Origin: Scleromitrula shiraiana | Lineage: Eukaryota > Ascomycota > Leotiomycetes > Helotiales > Sclerotiniaceae | Assembly (NCBI GenBank): GCA_028455995.1 | Contig: JABELC010000008.1 | Coordinates: 1,914,001 to 1,978,000 of the forward strand | Length of the DNA stretch: 64,000 nucleotides | Direction of reading: 5' to 3' | Shown here: positions 11,185-21,143 of the stretch, piece after piece | Layout of the letters: each line of letters starts with the position of its first letter | Position numbering within the stretch: position 1 is the first letter of the stretch | Made by a program: the position numbers and the translations under genes | The notes under the pieces: generated by a model | The model's input: only the letters and a program-made list of their open reading frames with translations | What the model was told of the DNA's origin: nothing | The model's database searches: none

Positions 11185-13530
11185 ATGACAACCTCCAAAC
11201 CCACCACCCTCGACCCAACAACCTGCCTCACCACCACCGAAGCATTCACCTACCCCCTCCCCCAAATCCGCACCTTCCACCACACCCTAACGACCTCCCT
11301 CGATGAAAAGAACGCGCGACTGCGAACGCTGGTGGGAGGGAGTTATAGAGAGTTACTTGGCACGGCGGAGGAGATACTTAAAATGAGGAGGGAGATTGGG
11401 GGAGTGGAAGAGAGACTTGCGAGGGTGGGGGAGGGGTGTGGGAGGGCAATTATTGGGAGGATGGGGATGGGGTTGGGGAAATTGCAGGGAGATAGGGAGA
11501 GGCGGGGGGGAGAGCAGCTGGGGAGGGTGGCGAGGATGAAGGGGTTGGGGGGGTGTGGGAGGGTTTGTGGGGGGGTTTTGAGACGCATGGGGATGGAGAA
11601 GGGGGCGGGAGGGAAGGGTTTGGTTGTTGTGGCTAAAGTGTTGGTTTTAAGTCGGTTGTTGGCTAAGAGTTTGGAGGGGGTAACTTCGGATGTGGATAGG
11701 GAATTTGTGGAGGAAGAGAGGAGGAAATTGGCCGTATTAAGAAGGAGATTATTGAGAGCTGTAGAGAAAACATTGGTGGTGGTAGAGGACAGAGAGGATC
11801 TTTTACAGGCTTTATGCGCGTATAGTCTTGCTACTAGTTCGGGTGCGAAGGATGTTTTGAAACATTTTTTGAGGGTTAGAGGGGAGGCTATGACGCTTGC
11901 GTTTGAGGATGAGGAGGTTGATGAGGGAATTAAGAGGGAGAAAGGTACGGATAGTGTGGTAAGGGCTTTGGGGTTGTATACAAGGACGCTGTTGGATGTA
12001 CAGGCGCTAGTGCCTGGGAGATTGAGCGATGCGTTGAAGGGGCTGAAAACGAATCATTTATTGAAAGATGAGAGTATTAGGGGGTTGGAGGGGCTGAGAT
12101 TGGATGTTTGTGAGAGGTGGTTTGGGGATGAAATTCTTTATTTCACGCCGTATGTTAGACATGATGATTTAGAGGGGGCGCAGGCTGTGGAAACATTGAG
12201 AGGTTGGGCGCAGAAAGGTTCGGGGGTTTTATTGGAGGGGTTCAACAAAACTTTAAAGGGAGGTGTGGATTTTAAGACGGTGGTAGATCTAAGAACAAAG
12301 ATTTTGGAATTGTGGATTAAAGATGGGGGGAAGGCGAAAGGATTCGATCCATCGATACTTCTTGATGGGTTAAGAGATGTGGTCAATAAACGTCTGGTAG
12401 AATTGCTGGAAGCTAGAGTTGGGAAGTTACATCTTATTGGGACGGAAATTGAATCGACTCTAGCATCATGGGAAGAGGGGACCACGGACCAGCATTCTAG
12501 TCTTTGGGATTCTGACATCTTAGAGATGGAAATCAATAACGGCGCCAGTGATTTTAAACATGATATTCTGGCTCGTACTTATGGACGAAATGATGCAGTA
12601 TTGCGGGCACTGAATAGTTTTCAAACCTGGAATCATCTGATTGATGAGATTAGTTCTGTTATCTCCCAACTGAGAAAACAGAGATGGGATGATGATTTGG
12701 AGGATATAGAAGATGACGAAAGTCTTGAAGCGAGGAATAATCTTCTCAGTAAAGATGATCCACAGATGTTACAAGATCATCTGGATTCGAGTCTGGAAAA
12801 GTCTTTTGAGGATCTGAACGGAAAGATCATGATGCTGGCTGAGCAATATAGAAACGCGACTCATGGTGGGAGAATATCCATTTACATATTACGAGTTCTG
12901 AGAGATATTCGAACGGGATTACCGGAGAACTCGAAGATTCAACAGTTTGGATTAGGACTGATACCAAGTTTACACGAGAAACTCGCAAATACAGTATCGA
13001 AAGATCCGGTCAAAGTGTTGGCAAAGTCGTTCATAAGGAAGAAGGTACCAGGAAGAATTTTATGGGAAGGAACTCCGGAATTGCCCGTTCAACCTTCACC
13101 TAGTACTTTTAAGTTTCTGAGGGGTTTATCAATGGCTATGATGGATATGGGAGGTGATCTTTGGTGTGAAGCTGCTGTGGCGGCTTTGAAGAAGCATCTT
13201 AGTGAGACGATTGGAGAGCGATGGAGTGTGGCTGTTAATGAAAAGAAAGAGGATGGAGAGGACATGAAGGATGAGAACGGCGAAGTCACAGACGAAAATG
13301 AGAAAGCTGAGGAAGTCAGAAAAGATATTCTAAAGCAATCACTTTTCGATATTATAGTTCTCCAACAAGCATTACTACCGCAACAAGTGGATTTGGAAAA
13401 CAAATTGAAGAAGTTGGGACTAGATGTTGAGGAGAAGTTGGGGCTAGGAATATCGGAGAAGAAACGTATACTTAATGGGGCGGTGGAGTATTGGAGAAGA
13501 AGTTGCTTGTTATTTGGGGGTTTGAACTAG
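11185..13530 (+). CDS. COG1: Conserved oligomeric Golgi complex subunit 1
   Basis: Subunit of the lobe-A COG tethering complex that recycles Golgi glycosylation enzymes. A single uninterrupted 781-codon frame. The N-terminal Vps51/COG1 region is visible as EAFTYPLPQIRTFHHTLTTS, DEKNARLRTLVGGSYRELLG and TAEEILKMRREIGGVEERL, which is where COG1 proteins form coiled coils that assemble the complex. The C-terminus (VNKRLVELLEARV, IGERWSVAVNE, LKQSLFDIIVLQQAL) is also typical. Length matches fungal COG1 (about 750-850). The first third is strikingly G-rich on the coding strand (GGG and GAG codons, about 11390-11620). The acidic EDGEDMKDENGEV insert near residue 690 is low complexity. Intronless, with a clear stop at 13530. 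Confidence 0.9.
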   Translation: MTTSKPTTLDPTTCLTTTEAFTYPLPQIRTFHHTLTTSLDEKNARLRTLVGGSYRELLGTAEEILKMRREIGGVEERLARVGEGCGRAIIGRMGMGLGKLQGDRERRGGEQLGRVARMKGLGGCGRVCGGVLRRMGMEKGAGGKGLVVVAKVLVLSRLLAKSLEGVTSDVDREFVEEERRKLAVLRRRLLRAVEKTLVVVEDREDLLQALCAYSLATSSGAKDVLKHFLRVRGEAMTLAFEDEEVDEGIKREKGTDSVVRALGLYTRTLLDVQALVPGRLSDALKGLKTNHLLKDESIRGLEGLRLDVCERWFGDEILYFTPYVRHDDLEGAQAVETLRGWAQKGSGVLLEGFNKTLKGGVDFKTVVDLRTKILELWIKDGGKAKGFDPSILLDGLRDVVNKRLVELLEARVGKLHLIGTEIESTLASWEEGTTDQHSSLWDSDILEMEINNGASDFKHDILARTYGRNDAVLRALNSFQTWNHLIDEISSVISQLRKQRWDDDLEDIEDDESLEARNNLLSKDDPQMLQDHLDSSLEKSFEDLNGKIMMLAEQYRNATHGGRISIYILRVLRDIRTGLPENSKIQQFGLGLIPSLHEKLANTVSKDPVKVLAKSFIRKKVPGRILWEGTPELPVQPSPSTFKFLRGLSMAMMDMGGDLWCEAAVAALKKHLSETIGERWSVAVNEKKEDGEDMKDENGEVTDENEKAEEVRKDILKQSLFDIIVLQQALLPQQVDLENKLKKLGLDVEEKLGLGISEKKRILNGAVEYWRRSCLLFGGLN

Positions 13531-13719
13531 GAAGATATTCCCGAGAGGCATCACAAGTACAGAGAATTTAGAGAGAGAGAATAATAAATGATATTTAAAA
13601 ATCAACTATGGTATAATACGAATCCCGATTAACCTTCCTTAGCATTCATGCATATGTAAAAACAAAAAATTCTCCTCATCAAATTGTGAATCCGTGCACT
13701 CGCCCCCCTAGTCAACAGA

Positions 13720-14791
13720 CTAAATGTTAGCCGAGATACCCGGTTGAATTTTCTCCAACTTCGCAAGAACTTCATTCCAAACTCTCCTGCCAACTTTCTT
13801 TCCCTCTTCACTTCGCGTGAACTTGCCCATTCTAAACTCACAGAATTAGTAACTAATCATCGAGCAAGCTAACAATGTAGGGTTAGAAGTTAAAAGGGAA
13901 AACGTACGGTTTAGGTTTACACTCGCTTAAATATTGACCATGAGATTCCTGGCCCCTAACAACCCCATCAACCACACACCTACTCCCAGCATCCACATCT
14001 CTAGCCACCATCTTCTCAAACGCTCTAAAGATAGCCGAACCCTGCTGTTCATGCGCCAACTCCGTGGCCACGAATCCAGGCGCTGGGATGTTCAAAATTA
14101 CTTGTCGTCCTTTGGGTCCATTGTTACTGGACCTATCCATCAATGCAGCTAATTCCCTAACGCAGAAGATAACGAGCAGCTTGGAGAGGAAGTAGCGCTC
14201 GGTCATGTTGGTGGTGTTTTTGTTGTTGAGCGAGGCGAGGATTTGTCCTTCGGGGGCTTTCTTTTCTTTGAATGCAACCCAGTTCATGGCTTCGGATCCG
14301 ACGATCGAAATTCGTGGCGTCGTATTATATTTTGCGGCGTCGGCGCGAAGTTTCGGAATGACGAGGAGAGTGAGGAGAAATGTGTTGATGAGATTAACGG
14401 TCAAGGTTTTCTCGTCTTGCTCGACGATCTCAAAATTTGCAGTTGCGAGACCGGCATTATTGAGTAAAGCGTCGATTCTGGGTGCAGCGGAAACTCGTGC
14501 AGCAAATGCTTTTACGGAATCATAGCTTGCCATGTCGACGCCCCATACTTCGATCTCGATGTTGCTGTTGGGGTTTTCGGAGAGGAGCTTAGATTTGGCT
14601 TCTTCGCCAGCAGCGGTATTGCGAACTCCGAGGATTAGTTTTGCTGCGTTTAGTTTTACGACATAGCGAGCGACTTGGAGACCGAGACCTCGATTTCCAC
14701 CTGTGATGATGATGGTTTGACCTGCAAGTGACTTGGTGGGGGCAGGTGGGGTGGTCGTAAGTTGATGGTAGAAAAATTCGAGGATGAACAT
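13720..14791 (-). CDS. Short-chain dehydrogenase/reductase (retinol-dehydrogenase-like SDR)
   Basis: NAD(P)-dependent oxidoreductase. The cofactor motif is IIITGGNRGLGLQVARYV, with VRNTAAGEEAKSKLL and LLNNAG (NNAG motif). The active-site region shows SIVGSEAMNW (Ser) and ERYFLSKLL (Tyr-x-x-x-x-Lys spacing altered from the canonical YxxxK: Y and K are present as RYFLSK). Two exons: 14791-13908, then a GTACGT intron, then 13831-13720, giving the family tail KFTRSEEGKKVGRRVWNEVL and EKIQPG. Total about 331 residues, normal for this fungal subgroup. It is transcribed divergently from the P450, so it may be the first gene of the metabolite cluster, reducing or oxidising a pathway carbonyl/alcohol. 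It could equally be an unrelated neighbour. Confidence 0.85.
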
Positions 14792-15458
14792 TTTTACGAC
14801 TGGGGTTTAAGGTAGGTTAGATTTTTATTATGATATTCCAGTCAAGGATTTTATGAAACAGATGGATATCGAAGAAGATGAAGAAGTTGAAGGAATAGGC
14901 AAAGAAAACTTTGAAGGAGGAAGTTAAAAGGAACAGGGAGATTTACTGACAACTAGTTTATTTGCTTACTACTATACGAAAGTGGTATGATTTGTGAGCA
15001 GGCTGTACAAAAGGTAATTATTCACCTATCGATATTGAACACTTCAGAAAATGGGAGGCACGCATATTATTGTTATGGATATAGGGCAGGAATATTGTGT
15101 TATGTCCGTTGTCAGGTTACACATGATTATGTGAATGTTTGACAACAGGAATTTAATTCCGAAGCGTGGCTTTCGCATGGGAATAGGGACCCGAGTTGCG
15201 GCAATGGAGTCTCCGACGCATGTCAGTCAGATTTTACGTAAGCATACCCCGAGTGGTTCTCCTCCCAAGGTTAATAACGTTTGCACAACTTGAGATGAGA
15301 GTATTGTAAGTCTTACCTATAAGCCTGACGACAAAGTTGCTCGTTCATCGGTATTTTTGGATGATATTTAAAATAAATCAAATAGTCACCTACGGCTGGC
15401 TGTAAAGCTGTCGTAATACTTACTTCTAACGGGCTTTTTTTTGTTCATCAAGGTGATT
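14792..15458. promoter_or_regulatory. Divergent intergenic promoter between SDR and P450
   Basis: About 670 bp with no coding frame, between the start codons of two oppositely transcribed oxidoreductase genes, so it should contain both promoters. No specific binding site could be assigned. Confidence 0.55.
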
Positions 15459-17345
15459 ATGGACCGAATCCTCAATCCCCTAGGAACCGACGGCGGCGCC
15501 GCCGGCCGCATTGTCATCTGGATTGGAATCCTAACAACTCTTACGGTGGCATTTGTATTGCTCAAGTCAGCTCAGTCATATCTCCGTCTCAGACATATAC
15601 CTGGACCAACATTTGCGGCGTTCACTAATTTGGTGAGGCGATCTTGGGTCACGGGGGGAGATTCTCATCAGAAACAATTGGATTTGCATCGAAAGTATGG
15701 AACGGTATTCCGTACGGGGCCTAATGCTGTTTTTATTTCGCAGCCGGCTGCCGTGGATAAGATTTATGGTTTTAAGGCTAGATTTCCTAAGGTATGAGTG
15801 ACTAGCCCTATGGAGTTTCGATTTGTGCTCGTGAAGTTGATCATTTAGTCTGAATTCTATCATGCTTTTGCACCACGCTTGAAAAAAGGGGAGAAGATGC
15901 CTGATGTGTTTGTTACACGAGACGAAGAAATTCATAGACAGATGCGCAAGCCTGTGGCAAACTTATATTCCGTTGCGAGTTTAATATCTTTTGAACCGCT
16001 AATTATCTCTACTATCCAATGTTTCTTTTCTCGGCTAGATGAACTATTCGCGGATACAGGGAAGAAATTCAACCTTTTTGATTGGCTACAGTACTTTACT
16101 TTTGATGTTATTGGCGAAGTTACCTTTTCTAGACGGATTGGGTTTTTGGAAAAGGGGGAAGATATAGATCACGTGATGGAAGAGAATTGGAATTTCTTCA
16201 AAGCAGCAGCGGCTGTGACTCAAATGCCATGGGTTGATTACCTATTCAAAGACAATCCGTTCATTCCGGCTATAGCAAAGAAGAATCCTATCTCCGACTT
16301 CGGCGAAGCTCGGATTAATGAGAGGTTGAGTCGTGCGGATAAAGTTACTAACAAAGATTTCCTTGCTTGTTTTATTCAAGAGGTGGAGAAGGATCCCAGT
16401 TTGCCGAAAATGTTAGTAAGATCTCTCAATTGTATAGTCTCAAATGGGAAAGGAAACACTCAATAACCCTGGGCAACTATATAGTGCTATTCCAACTTGG
16501 ACCAACTCAAACATCCAGGCGGGAGGAGACACAACTAGTATATTGGCTAGCGTAATCTTCTACCAACTTCTAAAACATCCATCGACATTTGCGGCAATTA
16601 AAGAAGAGGTTGATACTGCTGCAAAAGAAGGTCGAATTTCGGAGATTGTCACATGGAAAGAATCTCAGACTTTACCTTATCTAGATGCATGTATTAAGGA
16701 AGCGGCAAGACTTCATCCGCCGATTGCGGGTCCTTTGGAGCGCGTTGTTCCGGAGAGTGGCTTGGAGGTTGATGGGTATAGTATTCCGCCGGGAACCTTG
16801 GTGTCTATGGTATGTGTGATTTCCCATGTTCACTGTTTAGTCATCGGCAATGCTAATCTACGGATTTAAAGAGTCCGTGGACTGTAAATAGAAATCCAAC
16901 TTTGTTTGGAGAAGAACCTGAAGAATGGAGACCTGAGAGATGGTTGAATAGTGAGACTGAAAAGAGAGCTATGTATAATGCTATGCTCACGGTACGTAAT
17001 TTTTAACGACGTCATGACTTTGAGAGCATCTCACGCTAACCTTGTACATGTGACTAGTTTGGCGCTGGTCATCGATCATGCTTAGGGAAGAATCTTTCGT
17101 ATTTTGAACTTTATAAACTTATTCCTTCATTTTTGCAGAGATATGATGTAAGTGACTCCTCTTTCAATTGTTGTACTAGTGACTGCTGGATTAGACCTTC
17201 ATTCATTTATTAATCATTCAATCTACTAATATTAACCCTCGTTCTGTAGATTGAATTGGCAGAGCCCGAAAAAGAATGGGAGGTCAAGACACATTGGTTT
17301 CATATGCCGTCCGGGTTTGATGTTAAAATTAGGCATCGAAGGTAG
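15459..17345 (+). CDS. Cytochrome P450 monooxygenase (pisatin-demethylase-like)
   Basis: Haem-thiolate oxygenase, ER-anchored. The preferred ATG at 15459 gives an N-terminal membrane anchor (IVIWIGILTTLTVAFVLLKS) followed by the Pro-rich hinge RHIPGPTFAAFTN. Further along: helix I AGGDTTS, the ExxR motif in CIKEAARLHPPI, the meander around EEWRPERWL, and the haem-binding loop FGAGHRSCLGKN with the Cys ligand (His at the position often Pro or Gly). At least five introns are seen: from about 15792 (GTATGAG...TTTAG), in 16410-16500 (borders uncertain), 16809-16870, 16992-17057 and 17147-17250. It ends with TAG 17343-17345. About 510 residues, normal for the family. A likely cluster tailoring enzyme, hydroxylating an aryl methyl or the prenyl chain; the substrate is unknown. 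Confidence 0.88.
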
Positions 17346-18462
17346 ATCGCTAAAATAGATTAGAGGATTAGTTTTAGAAGTTTTGAATGTCACTCAGTTA
17401 AAATATCATGTAAACTCTGCCATCTGATTTTGTTTCAATACGATATGGGCATTTGAGAAGGATATTCAGAAGAAATACGAACTCATAAAGTATCTCAATA
17501 CCTATATGTTGAACCTGAATGTAAAGAAGTTACATTAAATACTGTTTTTTGAATAAAGATTCAGAAATTCATTAACTAGGAAAATTTAGCATAGGTTACT
17601 ATAACTGCTGAGAACGGATTATAGCCGCCATTTTAGCATACACTAAAGTTGTTGCTTTTTGTGTGACAGAACCCAAATGCCTACACTGCCACATATTAAC
17701 GTTGACTCGGGGTTTTCTCTCGCCTACAACATACTCGGGTCCAGTGTCTCACAAAATATGCGGCTATGCCTTATGGAACCCCTGACATCTCATCATCTAG
17801 GTACCTGACAGATATACACATGGTATACACGTGGCTTTGAGATCCGAAGTTGCCCTCGCATCTTGAGTTGCATTAGTGGGCGTCTAGATTCTATTTGCGG
17901 AAAGCCAAGTTTTCTGACTATAACGCCTGTCGGCATGTATGACCAACACGAGAATCTAGTTGGTCCCAACGGAGAATCCTGGCTGCAGGATTTCAAACCT
18001 TCTAAAAGTGTCGGATAAAACCGATAAGTGGTCCCGGATGCAGTCTTAGGAACCTGTTCCTTGTTGATATATGACGACTCTGGAAATGAATCATAAACAA
18101 TTAGTATGATGGAAAACGGACGAAACAAGGTGATGGAGCCCTGATGGGACTTGATTGGAATGTTTAGAATGTTTATAGATAACGCCGCTCGTGGTAATGG
18201 GCGTAGAACGGAATAGATTGCACTCGACAGGGCTGAGCTGACTTTGGTGGAAAAGGGGCTCAATGGGCAATATTTGATTCAAGTGACGAGAGAGTGGAAA
18301 GTCAGCTCTCTCTCTATTACAAATGGTAGTATGGCGGCGCAGCGGCGCAGGGCAAATTCTCATTGTATATATAGTCTTGTGTGGAATGTCAAACAGAGAG
18401 AAACACAACGCAATTCCAAGCAAAGAGATATTAGACTCCATTACTAGTTTGCTTCCTCAATA
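17346..18462. other. Intergenic region upstream of the BBE-type oxidase gene
   Basis: No convincing gene. Several small minus-strand frames near 17790-18440 lack any recognisable motif. It contains the 3' UTR of the P450 gene and the promoter of the oxidase. Confidence 0.55.
18366..18373 (+). promoter_or_regulatory. TATA box of the BBE-type oxidase gene
   Basis: TATATATA about 90 bp before the ATG at 18463, followed by a plausible 5' UTR ending in a C/A-rich leader. Position and sequence fit a fungal core promoter. Confidence 0.5.
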
Positions 18463-20152
18463 ATGATCGGTTCAACGTTTATTCAGTCCTTGATCGCGGT
18501 TTCATTGACCATCTCAACTGTTTGGGGTAGGTCTACGCCACATTTACAATCAAACTCCAACAGTCTGAAACGCCTAGTAGGTGGATGGCCTACGAGCATC
18601 TCCCCTGAGGTTATGAACTCTTCGTCCTCCAGCTTTGCGGTAGATACAGCAAGATGGTCTAGTTTTGAGGCTCCCACTTTCGATTCTTTATTTCTTCCGA
18701 AATCTGAAGCTGATTTATCTGCCGGTGTATGTGTGGTTCTCAAGCTTTTCGTGTTAACATATGAATTGAAGACTGACAATATCATAGCTGAAATTTCTGA
18801 CAGCAAACAATATTACATTCCTGACTAAATCGGGTGGCCATGGGTACTCGAGTACCCTTAAGGTTGTTCAAGATGCTGTTATGATCAACATGCAAAACTT
18901 CAATTACACCCACCTCAATAAGGATGGTACGGTTACTGTTGGTAGTGGTATGCTATTCAATGATATGATACAGATAGTAGCTGCAGCAGGCAGAGAAATG
19001 AGTAAGTGAATTTCCAAAAAACAGCAATTGAAGAGAAAGACCCTAAGCTAATTTAAACAGCCGTTGGTTCATGTCCTTGTGTTGGTGCCATTGGAGCCAC
19101 GCTTGGTGGCGGAGTAGGACGTCTACAAGGTCTGCATGGATTAACCAGTGATGCTGTCACTAAGTTCCGTATGGCGCTCTGGAACGGTACCATCATCGAA
19201 GCATCTAACAGACAAAACTCGGATCTCTTCTGGGCCATGCGTGGTGCTGGACAAAACTTTGGTGTTGTCATCGAGATAACATACAATACATTCCCGGCAA
19301 CAAATAATGGCGTCAACTATCAGGCAGACTTTACTTTCGCCGTCGAAAATGTGACATCCCTGATTAAGATCTATAATTCATTGCTTCCTATCGAGCCCAA
19401 CCTATCGTTGATCTTGGGTGGTGCTATTGATCCTACTTCACTTAAGGTAAGCCCCTTAAATAATTCATACAGGACAATAACTAACACTGTCTTAGATAAT
19501 TCCAATCCTCAACTTGATATACATGGGACCTCAGTCGAAAGGCCGCAAGTATACCAACATGTTCAGCAAACTTTCCACTTCCCTCGTCGAATCGAATCTT
19601 ACATGGGCGCAACTACCCAACCTAGCATCAGGGGGTGTGGGTCCAGCCAATTGCATCAACGGAGGAGGAAATATCGACTATCCCGCCACTATGAAGACTC
19701 TCGATGCGAAATCATTCGTCGACTTCTATAATGACTTCCAATCATTTGTTCAGGCCAACCCAGCGGCCAACGGTAGTGCATTCATCGTCGAAACATTCGC
19801 TCAGCAGGGTGTGGATAAAAACCCAGACAACTTCTCTGCTTTTCCCCACCGTGGTCAAATCAACCATCTTATGCAAATCGATATGAAATACTTCGATAAT
19901 CCATCATTGGCTGCTGCCGAACAAGCTTTTGCTAAGAAATGGCGTGATCACTTTTCTCAACCGTCTATCTCGGGTTATCCTTCTTTGATTACCTACCAGA
20001 ATTATGGTCATGGTGATGAGCCTCCGTCGGCTCTATATGGTATTGAGCAATGGCGTCATAAGAGACTTACGGCATTGAAGAATAGCTATGATCCTCATAT
20101 ATTCTTTGATGCTTATCATGCTATTCCTAGAACTCTTGGTAGTTGGACATAG
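18463..20152 (+). CDS. Secreted FAD-linked oxidase (berberine-bridge-enzyme type)
   Basis: FAD-dependent oxidoreductase of the PCMH/BBE family, entering the secretory pathway. The N-terminus MIGSTFIQSLIAVSLTISTV is a signal peptide. The FAD domain contains TKSGGHGYS (His for 8-alpha covalent flavin) and, after an intron, GSCPCVGAIGATLGGGVGR, whose Cys could give the second (6-S-cysteinyl) bond of bicovalent flavoenzymes. The C-terminal BBE motif is YGIEQWRHKRLTALKNSYDP, then HIFFDAYHAIPR. Introns are at about 18726-18788, 19001-19060 and 19447-19497. About 490 residues, the usual length. Two N-glycosylation-like NxS/T sites are common in the chain. In fungal clusters such enzymes oxidise alcohols, form rings or close ethers. 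Here it is a plausible late tailoring oxidase; the substrate is unknown. Confidence 0.9.
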
Positions 20153-21143
20153 GAATTTGGTACTAGAAAATCGTGACAAGAGCGTTGGGAGTTTGGATGG
20201 GTGGCATTATGATTGAATGGTTCAATAGGTGTTTCTTGGTTTCTGGGGAGTGGATATAGAACGCGCTGTCTTTTTCTGACTAATCACTAGAGAGTAGCAT
20301 TTACCTAGACTTTTCTATTATTCTTTTTTATCAAGTCAATATTCTATTATTCTTATCACTAACTCTTTTATATGCATAAATTGAACACATGGAAGTTAGG
20401 TTGCGGTTTGTTTGTTCAATTGGTTTCTGTATTTCGATGAAATCGGATTCTAGAAGATTATATTGATATTTGTGGGCTAATTTGGGTGTTCTTTCATCAA
20501 CAATGCTAAGGCTTCGTCCCGAGGTGATACTTCCATCATTTAATTCGTCTCAGCTTTCTGAAAACAAAATTCTAGTGCTATAGGTGTCTCAATGGTACGA
20601 AGCTTTTCCGACGGAGCAGTGAAGGCTGTTGTAAGACCAGCTGCCATGGTTTTAACATGGGAAAGCGTTTTTCTTTCGGCTATGGTTGTCATTGAACTTC
20701 TAGTTATGATCTTAGTATAGGAGTGTTGTAAGGGATCCATGGGTAGATTAATTGAGCAGTAATCCTCCGAAAACTCAGATTACAGCAGAGACATATCCCA
20801 TGTGTATTAAAGCACAATTGCAATATACGCGAGCATATTTCAAGATGCATGAATTTAGGTATCTACATGATTACTCTTCAAACCTAGAGCACTCCTATAG
20901 TCTACTTGAAAACCTTTTGTCCTATAATCTCCAATAACTAAGATGTAGCAATTCATGACTCTGACGTATAGACTCCAACTGCTCATCAAGATAGCATAAT
21001 TCAATTTTAGAACTTCCCACGTCAGATGTCTAAATCGCGAAAATAACTCAAGTAGATAGACGCCGCCATAAACCTAAGAGCTTTTTGTGAACCTAATGAT
21101 AAGGAAAGAAATTAATAAGTTTATAATACCCCAAAATCTATTA
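20153..21143. other. Intergenic region at the convergent 3' ends of the BBE and AT/ER genes
   Basis: Mostly AT-rich. A 66-codon minus-strand frame at 20740-20540 (starting MDPLQHSYTKII) is in reasonable codon usage but has no recognisable family. No KR or ACP remnant of a polyketide synthase was seen downstream of the AT/ER gene. Confidence 0.45.
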
